From Streptomyces sp. G44 (GTDB lineage: Bacteria; Actinomycetota; Actinomycetes; Streptomycetales; Streptomycetaceae), in contig NZ_JAFEXF010000027.1 of NCBI RefSeq assembly GCF_016905445.1, forward strand, positions 1 through 51,607: DNA of 51,607 nucleotides, in the 5' to 3' direction. Made by a program: the position numbers and the translations under genes. Positions 1 to 8,841 of the stretch are shown here, piece by piece (positions within the stretch are counted from its first letter, which is position 1; every line of letters starts with the position of its first letter). The notes below the pieces were generated by a model. It made no database searches. It was not told the origin of the DNA and worked only from the letters and a program-made list of their open reading frames with translations.

Positions 1-672
<672 letters not shown>

Positions 673-703
673 CCGGCCTGCACCGCCCCCGTGGAGACTG
701 GAG

Positions 704-720
704 TCTTCCGGTCCGGAAGA
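704..720. promoter_or_regulatory. Inverted repeat upstream of the partial gene
   Basis: Two 8-base arms (TCTTCCGG and CCGGAAGA) are separated by a single T, 32-48 bases upstream of the ATG at 672. This is a plausible operator for a dimeric regulator acting on the gene at 1-672. No clear -10 or -35 was identified. Confidence 0.35.
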
Positions 721-1146
721 TAACACCAGTTGTGTCACCGGACGACTGCATGCGGCTTTCCGGTGGGGTTGGTGCGGGTGTCGCCGGTGGTGCGGGTGGT
801 GTGGGTGGTGCGGGTGGCGCCGGTGGTGCGGGTGGGCGCCTACGGTTCGTCTGTGGGGCGGGGCCGCGGGGGTATGTCCGTGCTCGCCATCTTGGCGCGG
901 GCGTCTCGTTGCTTCGGCGCCCTCATGACCACCACCGTGCTCCGCGCGCACATACCCCCACGTCCCCTCGGGCGCGTACGCGACTGCGGGCCATCGTCAC
1001 CACCACCTGCCCTGCGCCCCCCACCGCGCCGCCTGCCCGCCTGCCCCTGTCCCGCCGTCTGTCCGCCGCCGAGTACCGGCACCCTGGCACGTCTCGACGC
1101 CGAGCCACGGACACCTCGACCCGCCGCTGCCGCGACCTGCCGAAGC
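721..1146. other. Non-coding spacer with a GGT-rich tract
   Basis: No convincing gene is seen on either strand; the open frames here have poor codon periodicity and overlap each other. Bases ~765-840 form an irregular GGT/GCGGGT microsatellite (the arrangement GGTGGTGCGG recurs). The rest is C-rich on the plus strand and resembles decayed repeat sequence. Confidence 0.5.
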
Positions 1147-1311
1147 GTGGCAAGCGGGCATCTGCGCCCGCCACTGCCTCGACGTCTCGACGCGTGACAA
1201 GCAGGCATCCCCGCCCGCCACAACCTCGACACCTCGACACGTGACAAGCAGGCATCCCCGCCCGCCACTGCCTCGACACCTCGACACGTGACAAGCAGGC
1301 ATCCCCGCCCG
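1147..1311. repeat. 47-bp tandem repeat array
   Basis: The motif GTGACAAGCAGGCATC begins at 1194, 1241 and 1288, exactly 47 bases apart. A diverged copy begins at 1147 (GTGGCAAGCGGGCATC). The copies at 1194 and 1241 differ at two positions; the 1288 copy breaks off after about 24 bases. Related fragments with CTCGACATCTCGACG recur near 1493 and 1535, so the array probably once extended further. The repeats have no spacers, so this is not a CRISPR array. Confidence 0.85.
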
Positions 1312-1626
1312 TCCCCACCCAGACCTCTCGGCATCGGCCAACGGCCACCTCCACCCGGCCCTACCTCACCGTCCTGGCGCCGGACAACGGCCACCTCCGG
1401 GCCGCCCCTGCTCAGGCCCCTCAACGCCGGTCAACGGCCGCCCCCACCCCCACCTCACCGTCCCCGATCCCGGCAACGGGCCCCACCCACCCGGACATCT
1501 CGACGCCATTGACGGCCACCCCCGCCCGCGCCTGCCTCGACATCTCGACGCCGGGTGACGGGTGGATGGGTGGGAGGCATCCGGCGCGGAGCGGCGGGGC
1601 GGGGGAGGCCGCCGGGCACCCCACCG
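1312..1626. other. Non-coding spacer, decayed repeats
   Basis: No supported gene is seen. The stretch is C-rich on the plus strand with proline/threonine-rich pseudo-frames, and holds two degenerate echoes of the 47-bp repeat. It ends at the stop codon of the XRE regulator. Confidence 0.4.
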
Positions 1627-1878
1627 TCACGCCGGAGCCAACTCGCAGCGGAGGACGATCTCGTCCAGGGAAAGGTGCAGGACGGACGCCAACGCCGCCA
1701 CCGTGAAGAGCGCCGGCGTCGGCGCCCGCCCCGTCTCGATCTTCCGGAGGGTCTCCGCGGAGAGCCCGGCCTCCGCCGCCACCGACACCATGCTCCGCTC
1801 CCCCCGCGCTTCCCGCAGCAACTGCCCGAGCCGCTCGCCGCGCTCACGCTCTTCGGGGGTCAAGGGAGTACGAACCAT
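1627..1878 (-). CDS. XRE-family helix-turn-helix regulator
   Basis: A small (83 aa) DNA-binding protein with one HTH_3/XRE domain covering most of its length. The recognition-helix region reads AGLSAETLRKIETGR (residues ~38-52), the classic XRE signature. Start ATG at 1878 gives MVRTPLTPEERERG; a longer frame to 1938 would cross the promoter of the divergent gene and is not preferred. It is divergent from the methionine aminopeptidase gene, with a 10-bp palindrome between the two starts. The inference is that it represses itself and map. This gene pair recurs in streptomycetes. Confidence 0.85.
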   Translation of the reverse strand: MVRTPLTPEERERGERLGQLLREARGERSMVSVAAEAGLSAETLRKIETGRAPTPALFTVAALASVLHLSLDEIVLRCELAPA

Positions 1879-1904
1879 GCGCCCATCGTACGACGCCCAT
1901 TTAA

Positions 1905-1914
1905 ATACCGGTAT
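1905..1914. promoter_or_regulatory. Candidate operator between xre and map
   Basis: ATACCGGTAT is a perfect 10-bp palindrome in the 46-base gap between the divergent starts at 1878 and 1925, and it overlaps the likely -10 element of map. Its position and symmetry suit binding by the neighbouring XRE protein. Confidence 0.55.
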
Positions 1915-1917
1915 AGT
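1912..1917 (+). promoter_or_regulatory. Probable -10 box of map, leaderless transcript
   Basis: TATAGT matches a sigma-70 type -10 hexamer and ends 7 bases before the ATG at 1925. No Shine-Dalgarno sequence precedes that ATG. Transcription would therefore begin at or next to the start codon, giving a leaderless mRNA, which is common in Streptomyces. Confidence 0.5.
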
Positions 1918-1924
1918 AATGGGC

Positions 1925-2692
1925 ATGGTGGAACTCAAGACAGACCGATCGATCGACGCGATGCGCGAGGCGGGCCGCGTCGTGGCACAGGCACTGACCG
2001 CCGTGCGCGAGGCCGCGGACGTCGGCGTATCACTGCTCGACCTGGACGTGATCGCGCACGACGTGCTCCGCGAGGCCGGCGCCTCCTCGCCCTTCCTCGG
2101 CTACCGGCCGCACTTCGCCCCGGTCCCCTTCCCCGCGGTGCTGTGCACGTCGGTGAACGACGCGATCGTGCACGGCGTCCCGACCTCCTACCGGCTGCGC
2201 GACGGCGACCTGGTCTCCGCCGACTTCGGCGCCCAGCTCGGCGGCTGGGCGGGCGACTCGGCGGTCAGCTTCATCGTCGGCACCCCGCGCCCCGAGGACG
2301 TACGCCTCATCGAGACGGCGGAGCGCGCCCTGGCGGCGGGCATCGAGGCGGCGGTCGTCGGCAACCGCATCGGCGACATCGCGCACGCCATCGGCACCAT
2401 CTGCCGCGAGGCGGGGTACGGCATCCCCGAGGGCTTCGGCGGGCACGGCATCGGGCGCCGCATGCACGAGGACCCCGGCGTGCCGAACGAGGGCCGCCCC
2501 GGCCGCGGCATGCCGCTGCGCCCCGGCATGGCCCTGGCCATCGAGCCGATGGTGATCGCGGGCGGCGGCGACGACTACCACCAGGCGCCCGACGGCTGGA
2601 CGCTGTGCACGAACGACGGGAGCCGCGCCGCGCACGCCGAGCACACCGTGGCGATCACGCAGGACGGTCCCCGGATCCTCACGGCACTGTGA
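1925..2692 (+). CDS. map: Type I methionine aminopeptidase
   Basis: Removes the N-terminal methionine from nascent proteins in the cytoplasm, a two-metal enzyme of the M24 pita-bread fold. The 255-residue length suits the short type I class. Metal ligands are recognisable: Asp in SADFGAQL and in WAGDSAVSF, His in GHGIGRRMHE, Glu in AIEPMVIAG, and Glu in HAEHTVAIT near the C-terminus. The substrate-pocket His is probably the one in VNDAIVHGVP. Start ATG at 1925 (MVELKTDRS) fits the family; ATG 1919 in the same frame is an alternative. No ribosome-binding site is seen, consistent with a leaderless start. Streptomyces usually carries several map paralogues; this divergent, XRE-linked copy is probably an accessory one. 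Confidence 0.92.
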   Translation: MVELKTDRSIDAMREAGRVVAQALTAVREAADVGVSLLDLDVIAHDVLREAGASSPFLGYRPHFAPVPFPAVLCTSVNDAIVHGVPTSYRLRDGDLVSADFGAQLGGWAGDSAVSFIVGTPRPEDVRLIETAERALAAGIEAAVVGNRIGDIAHAIGTICREAGYGIPEGFGGHGIGRRMHEDPGVPNEGRPGRGMPLRPGMALAIEPMVIAGGGDDYHQAPDGWTLCTNDGSRAAHAEHTVAITQDGPRILTAL

Positions 2693-3032
2693 CACCTCGG
2701 GGATCACCGGGTCGTCGTCAACGCCCGTACGCGCTCATCGCGGTCGCCGCAAACCTGAGCGTCGACCAGTCCGGCGAGAAGGCGGTCCGCCGGTTGTGCC
2801 GGGCGCCGCCGTGCTCATCCTGTGGATTTGCCGCGGCCCCGGCCACACGTCCCCGGCCTGCCTGATCGGCAAGGTCGCCTCTGACGACAAGAAGACCGCC
2901 ATGGACGCCGTGCACGGCCTCAACCGGCTGCTCGTCTCCAAAGAGGCGTCCTCGACGGCGGTGGTCCCGGCCATTCCCCTTCGCTTCTGGTCGAGCTGAT
3001 GTGCGACCGGAAGTGCACGGGCTCACCCGCAT
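2693..3032. other. Spacer with no reliable gene
   Basis: A short plus-strand frame (about 2796-2999) encodes a segment with KVASDDKKTAMDAVHGLNRLL that looks protein-like, but it has no ribosome-binding site and no family I recognise. It may be the decayed 3' part of a lost gene. Confidence 0.3.
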
Positions 3033-3058
3033 GGGGGCCTCACATCGGTGAGGCCCCC
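3033..3058 (-). terminator. Hairpin terminator after ggt
   Basis: A perfect 11-bp stem (GGGGGCCTCAC / GTGAGGCCCCC) with loop ATCG lies 14 bases beyond the ggt stop codon. There is no U-run, as is usual for Streptomyces terminators. Confidence 0.75.
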
Positions 3059-3071
3059 GGGATGCGGCGGC

Positions 3072-4886
3072 CTACTTGGCGGGACGCACCACCATCGCCG
3101 AGCCGCCGCCCCTGCGCTCCTTCTCCGCCGCCGCGAGCCACTTGCCGCCCGGCAGCCGCTGGACGCCCGTGGCCGCGCCGATCTCGGGGTTCCGTTTGAA
3201 GGAGTGCCCGATCGACTCCAGGGAAGCCCGCAGCTCGCTGTCCCACAGGCCCGGCTCCAGCTCGGTCTGCGCGGCGTTGCGCTGGCTCGCGCGCGGCGCG
3301 GCGATCGCCTCCACCAGCGGCAGGCCCCGGTCGACGAAGCCGGTGAGGGTCTGAAGGACGGTCGTGATGATGGTCGCGCCGCCCGGCGAGCCGAGCGCCA
3401 CCACCGGCTCGCCGTGCTTCAGCACGATCGTCGGCGCGATCGAGGAGCGCGGGCGCTTGCCCGGACCCGGCAGGTTCGGGTCGTGCACCGCCGGGTCGGC
3501 CGGCGCGAAGGAGAAGTCCGTCAGTTCGTTGTTGAGGAGGAAGCCCCGGCCGGGGACCGTGATGCCGCTGCCGCCCGTCGACTCGATGGTCAGGGTGTAG
3601 GCGACGACGTTGCCCCACTTGTCGGCGGCCGTGAGGTGCGTGGTGTTCTCGCCCTCGTACGTCGTCGGGGCCGCCTTGTCCCCGGTGCCGCACGGCTCGG
3701 GGTGACGCGGATCCCCGGGCGCGAGCGGGCTCTTGAGCACCGCGTCGTCCTTGATCAGGCACTCCCGCGTGTCCGCGAACCGCTGCGTGAGGAGTTCCTT
3801 CGCCGGCACGTCCTCGAAGGCGGGGTCGCCCACCCAGCGGCCCCGGTCGGCGAACGCGATGCGGCTGGCCTCGATGTAGCGGTGCAGGTACTTCTTCTTC
3901 GACGCCTTGGAGAGGTCGGTGCGCTCCAGGATGTTCAGCGCCTCGCCGACGGTGGTGCCGCCGGAGGACGAGGGCGCCATGGAGTAGACGTCGAGCCCGC
4001 GGTACGTCGTCCTCGTGGGCTTCTGGCGCTTGACGCCGTAGGACGCGAGGTCCTTCAGGGACAGGTCGCCGGGGCGGGCCACCCGGCCGGACGCCGGGTC
4101 GACGGGCGGCTTGTTGACGGTGCGCACGAAGTCCTTCGCGAGCTTTCCGTGGTAGAGCGCGCCTACGCCCTTGCGGGCCAGCTCGTCGTACGTACGGGCG
4201 AGGTCGGGGTTCTTGAACGTGGAGCCGACCACCGGGAGCTTCCCGCCGGGCAGGAACAGCTTCGCCGAGGCGGGGAAGTCCCTGAACCGCTTCTCGTTCG
4301 ACGCGGTCTGCGCGCGGAAGGTCTCGTCGACGGTGAAGCCGTCGCGGGCGAGGCGTTCGGCGGGCTTCAGGAGTGTGCCGAGCTTCTTGGTGCCCCAGGC
4401 GTCGAGCGCCGACTGCCAGGTCGCGGGCGTTCCGGGGGTGCCGACGCCGAGGCCGCTGGTGACCGCGTCCGCGAAGGGGATCGGCTTGCCGTTCTCCAGG
4501 AAGAGCCCGGCGTCCGCGGTGCGCGGCGCCGTCTCGCGGCCGTCGATGGTGCTGACCTTGCGGGTCCTGGCGTCGTAGTGGACGAAGTATCCGCCGCCGC
4601 CGACACCGGCCGAGTAGGGCTCGGTGACGCCGAGCGCGGCGGCGGTGGCGACGGCCGCGTCCACGGCGTTGCCGCCCTTGCGGAGCACCTCGATGCCCGC
4701 GGCGGAGGCGTCCGGGTCGACGCTGGCGACCGCGCCGCCGTATCCGACGGCGACCGGCACCTTCTCCGGGGCCGGCGGGGTGTGTTCCGCTGGGCGCGCA
4801 GACGAAGGGGGCGCGGCGGCACCGACCGACACCAATACCCCTCCGACCGCCCATAGCGTCAGATTACGTGCGACAGCGCGACGCAT
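3072..4886 (-). CDS. ggt: Secreted gamma-glutamyltransferase
   Basis: Hydrolyses or transfers the gamma-glutamyl group of glutathione-like substrates outside the cytoplasm. At 604 aa it is full length for an Ntn-hydrolase proenzyme that self-cleaves into large and small subunits. A signal peptide is visible (RR near the start, a hydrophobic core, then SSARPAEH). The autocleavage nucleophile is the first Thr of NTTHLTAADKWGN (residue ~400), preceded by the YEGE of the large-subunit C-terminus. The small subunit carries STGGSGI and the oxyanion-region SPGGATI. ATG at 4886 has a GGAGG six bases upstream. A strong hairpin follows the gene. No frameshift or missing residue was noticed. Confidence 0.93.
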   Translation of the reverse strand: MRRAVARNLTLWAVGGVLVSVGAAAPPSSARPAEHTPPAPEKVPVAVGYGGAVASVDPDASAAGIEVLRKGGNAVDAAVATAAALGVTEPYSAGVGGGGYFVHYDARTRKVSTIDGRETAPRTADAGLFLENGKPIPFADAVTSGLGVGTPGTPATWQSALDAWGTKKLGTLLKPAERLARDGFTVDETFRAQTASNEKRFRDFPASAKLFLPGGKLPVVGSTFKNPDLARTYDELARKGVGALYHGKLAKDFVRTVNKPPVDPASGRVARPGDLSLKDLASYGVKRQKPTRTTYRGLDVYSMAPSSSGGTTVGEALNILERTDLSKASKKKYLHRYIEASRIAFADRGRWVGDPAFEDVPAKELLTQRFADTRECLIKDDAVLKSPLAPGDPRHPEPCGTGDKAAPTTYEGENTTHLTAADKWGNVVAYTLTIESTGGSGITVPGRGFLLNNELTDFSFAPADPAVHDPNLPGPGKRPRSSIAPTIVLKHGEPVVALGSPGGATIITTVLQTLTGFVDRGLPLVEAIAAPRASQRNAAQTELEPGLWDSELRASLESIGHSFKRNPEIGAATGVQRLPGGKWLAAAEKERRGGGSAMVVRPAK

Positions 4887-4990
4887 TCGTACCTCCAGTC
4901 AACAGCCGTCCGCGCAGCGTAACTTCGCGGCCCCCGCCACGTCAGGACCCCCTCGAACGTGTCTTTGCTGTGCCGCTAGCATGCGCGCCC

Positions 4991-5749
4991 ATGACGGAAG
5001 ACGTGCGCAACCTCGTCCTCGGCCTGGTCGTCGCGGCCGGCCTCGGCGCCCTGCTCGGCTGGTTCGTCCGCGGCCGGCTGTGGAAGCGCGGGCTCCGCCG
5101 CAAGCAGGCGTTCTTCGGGCTGCCCGACAACTCCGAGTCGCTGCTCGTGGTGAACCGCGACGCGGGCGGCGGCGAGCTGATGGTGGTGCGTCACGACGTG
5201 TTCGCGCTCCTGGAGCTCGCCGCGCTGATCAAGGAGTGCGGCGCGCACGCGCAGATCGTCGCGCACGACGCGGCCCGGCAGAGCTTCGGCGAGCGCACCG
5301 AGTTCTGCGTGGGCAGCCCGGTGGTGAACCGCCGCATGGCGGCGCACATGCACTCGCTGCTCCCGGGCGTGCGGGTGAACGCCGAGCCGGAGCCGGGGCC
5401 CGACCGCGGCGCGTTCCAGATCGGCGCCGAGCGCTACCGCCTGGAGGCAGGCCTCACCGAGTACGTGCTCCTCGCGCGGCTCACCGCCGGCCAGGGGCAG
5501 GAGGCGAGGCCGGTCTTCCTCTTCTGCGGCCAGCGCGCCGTCACCGGCCAGGCCGCCGCCCGCTATCTCGCCCGCCACCACGAGAAGCTCGCGCGCAAAC
5601 ACGGCAACAGCCCCTTCGTCGTGCTGCTGAAGGTCGTCAATTCGCAGGCGTACGGGCCGGACGTCGTCGAGTTCGTCGCGGACGTGACCCAGGCCGCCCG
5701 GACGCCGATACCCGCGCCCTCGTCCCGCGCCTCGCATCGCGCGAAGTGA
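4991..5749 (+). CDS. Membrane-anchored protein of unknown function
   Basis: A 252-residue protein with one N-terminal transmembrane helix (residues ~5-26, LVLGLVVAAGLGALLGW) followed by positive residues, so the N-terminus is likely outside and the bulk cytoplasmic. The soluble part has alternating hydrophobic strands (MVVRHDVFALLELAALIKECG, then YVLLARLTAG and RPVFLFCGQRAVTGQAAARY) and ends in a basic tail. I do not recognise the family; it reads as a conserved streptomycete protein. ATG at 4991 is chosen because the helix follows at once; the ribosome-binding site is weak. It is divergent from ggt and upstream of the L,D-transpeptidase, with about 130 bases between. Confidence 0.75.
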   Translation: MTEDVRNLVLGLVVAAGLGALLGWFVRGRLWKRGLRRKQAFFGLPDNSESLLVVNRDAGGGELMVVRHDVFALLELAALIKECGAHAQIVAHDAARQSFGERTEFCVGSPVVNRRMAAHMHSLLPGVRVNAEPEPGPDRGAFQIGAERYRLEAGLTEYVLLARLTAGQGQEARPVFLFCGQRAVTGQAAARYLARHHEKLARKHGNSPFVVLLKVVNSQAYGPDVVEFVADVTQAARTPIPAPSSRASHRAK

Positions 5750-5790
5750 CCGCCTCCTCACAGTGTGACCACTGCGCGGGGGGCCTTATG

Positions 5791-5804
5791 TGACCTAGCG
5801 GTCA
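5791..5804. promoter_or_regulatory. Inverted repeat upstream of the L,D-transpeptidase gene
   Basis: TGACC and GGTCA arms flank TAGC, 80-93 bases before the TTG start. It could be a regulator half-site pair. No partner protein is suggested by the neighbourhood. Confidence 0.3.
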
Positions 5805-5883
5805 ATTTCGGGACATCAGGCAACCCGTCGGCCCCGTACGCCCTCTTTCTGTGCAGTCCACATTCGCACGGAGGTACCTTTCC

Positions 5884-7080
5884 TTGTCCCCGCAGAGCTC
5901 TTCGAGCCGCCGACGCCCCCTTCGCACCCGCCACGCGGCAACCGCGGGAATCGCGGTCCTTGCCGCCGCCCTGAGCGCCTGCTCGGGCGGCGGCGACGCG
6001 GCCGACGGCAAGGCTGCCGCCGCCGAGAAGCCGAAGATCTCGCTGAACCTCACGGGAGAGCGGGCCCAGGCGGGCGAGCCGGTCACGGTGAAGCTGGCCG
6101 GCGGCAAGCTGAAGCAGGTGACGGTCGTCGACGCCAAGGGGGCGGAGCTGCCGGGCAAGGTCTCGGCGAACGGCACCACCTGGACGTCGCGGCGCGTGGC
6201 GGCGCCCGGTACCGCGTACCGGGTCGAGGCGGTCAGCGAGCAGGGCGGCAGCGCGAGGGCCTCCTTCAAGACGGCCGCTCCCGAGCAGGTCAACAAGGTG
6301 ACGCTCACCCCGGGCAAGGGCAGCACCGTCGGCATCGCCCAGCCCCTGTCGATCACCTTCGACCACCCGGTGCGCAACAAGGCCGAGGTCGAGAAGCAAC
6401 TGAAGGTGACGACCTCGAACGGCACCACCGGCTCCTGGGGCTGGATCAAGAACCACGACGGCAAGGACCGCGTCGACTGGCGCCCCAAGGAGTACTGGAA
6501 GTCCGGCACCAAGGTGAAGCTGGACGCCCGGCTGAACGGCATCGACTCCGGTGGCGACGACTGGTTCGTGCGCGACTACGCGACGAACTTCACCGTCGGC
6601 AGGAGCCAGGTCGTGAAGGTGAACCTGGACAGCAAGACGACGACGCTGGTGCGGGACGGCAAGACGGTCAGGTCGCTGCCGATGTCGGCGGGCACACCCG
6701 GCGGCGAAAAGGCCTCCTGGGGCGGTACGTCCGTCCTGATGTCGAAGGAGGGCACGATCAACATGCGCTCCGAGACCGTCGGCCTCTCCGGCAGCGACAG
6801 CTACGACAAGATGGTCGACTACTCGATGCGGCTGACCTGGTCGGGCATGTACGCGCACGCGGCCCCGTGGAACGCCGCCTACTTCGGCAACACCAACCAC
6901 AGCTCCGGCTGCGTCGGCATGAGCACCGGCGACGCGGGCTGGCTCTACCGCGAGGCTCAGGTGGGCGACCCCTTCGAGGTCACCGGCAGCGGCTCGAAGG
7001 GCACGCCGGACCCGGGCAACGGCTACGGCGAGTGGAACCTCTCCTGGTCGCAGTGGCAGGCCAAGAGCGCGCTGAGCTGA
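5884..7080 (+). CDS. L,D-transpeptidase lipoprotein with Ig-like domains
   Basis: Makes 3-3 peptidoglycan cross-links on the outer face of the membrane. The 398-residue frame starts with a twin-arginine-containing signal and lipobox LSAC (Cys ~residue 33), then two Ig-like domains (~50-130 and ~140-245) and a YkuD catalytic domain (~250-375). The active-site block is HSSGCVGMS (~residue 340), with the upstream His in YAHAAPWN. The C-terminal tail is Trp-rich (WNLSWSQWQ), as in the LdtMt2/Ldt class. TTG at 5884 is chosen because GGAGGT lies 8 bases upstream; GTG at 5851 is in frame but would place the signal peptide too far in. It lies alone between two intergenic regions. Confidence 0.9.
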   Translation: MSPQSSSSRRRPLRTRHAATAGIAVLAAALSACSGGGDAADGKAAAAEKPKISLNLTGERAQAGEPVTVKLAGGKLKQVTVVDAKGAELPGKVSANGTTWTSRRVAAPGTAYRVEAVSEQGGSARASFKTAAPEQVNKVTLTPGKGSTVGIAQPLSITFDHPVRNKAEVEKQLKVTTSNGTTGSWGWIKNHDGKDRVDWRPKEYWKSGTKVKLDARLNGIDSGGDDWFVRDYATNFTVGRSQVVKVNLDSKTTTLVRDGKTVRSLPMSAGTPGGEKASWGGTSVLMSKEGTINMRSETVGLSGSDSYDKMVDYSMRLTWSGMYAHAAPWNAAYFGNTNHSSGCVGMSTGDAGWLYREAQVGDPFEVTGSGSKGTPDPGNGYGEWNLSWSQWQAKSALS

Positions 7081-7100
7081 CGGTACGTCCGCCAGCAATC

Positions 7101-7155
7101 GTTACCGGGGCGTAACTTACCGATGGGTTACCACGGGTAAAGCCCTGCGGTTACC
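7101..7155. promoter_or_regulatory. Cluster of GTTACC half-sites upstream of the CocE-like gene
   Basis: GTTACC occurs at 7101, 7127 and 7150, and its complement-type forms GTAAC at 7112 and GGGTAA at 7135, all within 55 bases just upstream of the GTG at 7194. The regular recurrence suggests binding sites for a regulator controlling the secreted hydrolase. Confidence 0.4.
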
Positions 7156-7193
7156 GTCGGGTCACTTTGCACCGTCCGAGTGAGGAGTGACCC

Positions 7194-8789
7194 GTGGGAC
7201 TGCCGCACCATGCCTTGCGTACGACCACCGTGGGGACCGTGTCGGCGGCCCTCGTCGCCGGCGCCGCCTTCGGCCTCGCCCCGGCGGCACAGGCGGCGCC
7301 CTTGGCCGGGCCGCATCCGGCGAGCGCCACCGACGTGCGCTTCGTCGACATACCCGGCGACGGCGGCACGATCCTCAAGGCCAACGTCTTCGCTCCCAAG
7401 GACGCGGAGCCGGGCGCGAGATACCCCTCGATCGTGCTGCCCACCAGCTGGGCCATGCCTCAGATCGAGTACGTCGCCCAGGCCCAGAAGCTCGCGAACT
7501 CCGGCTACGTCGTGGTCAGTTACAACTCGCGCGGCTTCTGGCAGTCCGGCGGCGAGATCGAGACCGCGGGCCCCGAGGACATAGCCGACGCCTCCAAGGT
7601 CATCGACTGGACGCTGGCGAACACCCCGGCCGACCCGACGAAGGTCGGCATGGCGGGCGTCTCGTACGGCGCGGGCATCAGCCTGCTCGCCGCCGGGCAC
7701 GACAAGCGGATCAAGGCCGTGGCCGCGCTGAGCGGCTGGGCCGACCTCATCGACTCCATCTACAGCGGGCGCACGCAGCACGTCCAGGCCGCCGCCCTGC
7801 TCGGCGGCGCGGGTGCGCTCACGGGCCGCCCGAGCGCCGAACTCCAGCAGACGCTCAAGGACTTCCTCGCCTCCAACCTGGACAAGGAGGACGAGATGAT
7901 CGCCTGGGGCGCCAAGCGCTCCCCCGCGACCCACCTCGACAGGATCAACGCGAACGGCGCGGCCATCATGCTCGGCAACGCCTGGGGCGACACGCTGTTC
8001 CCGCCCAACCAGTACGCGGAGTTCTACGAGCGCCTGACCGGCCCCAAGCGCCTGGAGTTCCGACCCGGCGACCACGCGACGGCGGAGGCGACGGGCCTGC
8101 TCGGCCTGCCCAACGACACCTGGACCTCCACACGGCGCTGGTTCGACCACCACCTCAAGGGCGAGGCCAACGGCATCGACAAGGAGCAGCCGGTCCAGCT
8201 CAAGTCGCGCTCCACGGGCGACTACGAGGGCTACCCGGACTGGAAGTCGGTGGGCCCCACCCGCAAGAAGATCGCCATGGCGGGGAGCACCACGATCCGT
8301 ACGAACGTCGACTCGGGCGCCAACGGCGGCATCGCGATCCTCTCCAACGCCCTGGAGCAGTTCCTGAAGATCCCGCCGACGGCCTCGGTGCCGCTGCTGC
8401 CGCGCCGCTACACGGGCGTGTGGCAGTCGGAGCGGTACGCGTCGGCCCAGCGGGTGCGCGGGACGGCGAAGCTGCACACCACGCTCACCAGCACCGAGGA
8501 GAGCGGCACCCTCGTCGCGTACCTGTACGACGTGGGCCCGCTCGGCCTCGGCAAGCTGGTCAGCAACGCGCCGTACACCTTCCACGGCAAGACGCCCGGC
8601 AAGCCGTTCGGCGTGGACCTGGAGCTGTACTCCACGGCCTACGACGTACCGGCGGGCCACCGGCTCGCCCTGGTCGTCGACACGGTCGACCCGCTGTACA
8701 TCGAGCACAACCCGTCCGGCGCGCAGCTGACCTTCTCCTCGCCGGAGGCGGACCCGTCGTACGTGTCCGTCCCCCTGCGCGAGCAGTGA
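7194..8789 (+). CDS. Secreted CocE/NonD-family alpha/beta hydrolase (X-Pro peptidase-like)
   Basis: A 531-residue extracellular serine hydrolase. A Sec signal peptide ends near AQAAPLAG (residue ~34). The alpha/beta-hydrolase domain (~50-330) carries the nucleophile elbow GVSYGAG (Ser ~residue 162), an Asp candidate in GNAWGDTLFPP (~265) and a His in GDHATAE (~295). The C-terminal ~200 residues are a beta-rich galactose-binding-like domain of the PepX_C type. The family includes cocaine esterase, alpha-amino-ester hydrolases and Xaa-Pro dipeptidyl-peptidases; the substrate here cannot be told. GTG at 7194 has GAGGAG seven bases upstream. The gene converges on gluD with a shared hairpin between them. 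Confidence 0.88.
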   Translation: MGLPHHALRTTTVGTVSAALVAGAAFGLAPAAQAAPLAGPHPASATDVRFVDIPGDGGTILKANVFAPKDAEPGARYPSIVLPTSWAMPQIEYVAQAQKLANSGYVVVSYNSRGFWQSGGEIETAGPEDIADASKVIDWTLANTPADPTKVGMAGVSYGAGISLLAAGHDKRIKAVAALSGWADLIDSIYSGRTQHVQAAALLGGAGALTGRPSAELQQTLKDFLASNLDKEDEMIAWGAKRSPATHLDRINANGAAIMLGNAWGDTLFPPNQYAEFYERLTGPKRLEFRPGDHATAEATGLLGLPNDTWTSTRRWFDHHLKGEANGIDKEQPVQLKSRSTGDYEGYPDWKSVGPTRKKIAMAGSTTIRTNVDSGANGGIAILSNALEQFLKIPPTASVPLLPRRYTGVWQSERYASAQRVRGTAKLHTTLTSTEESGTLVAYLYDVGPLGLGKLVSNAPYTFHGKTPGKPFGVDLELYSTAYDVPAGHRLALVVDTVDPLYIEHNPSGAQLTFSSPEADPSYVSVPLREQ

Positions 8790-8796
8790 TCTCCGA

Positions 8797-8841
8797 CTGC
8801 TGCCGGGTGGGCCTGCTTCGCTACTGCACTCCCGGCAGCAG
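8797..8841. terminator. Bidirectional hairpin between the CocE-like gene and gluD
   Basis: An 11-bp perfect stem (CTGCTGCCGGG / CCCGGCAGCAG) with a 23-base loop begins 8 bases after the hydrolase stop. Its right arm lies in the last codons of gluD, so it probably serves both converging genes. Confidence 0.5.

Noticed and set aside
1147..1311. Possible CRISPR array
   Set aside because: The 47-base units abut each other with no unique spacers, and no cas genes are in the window.
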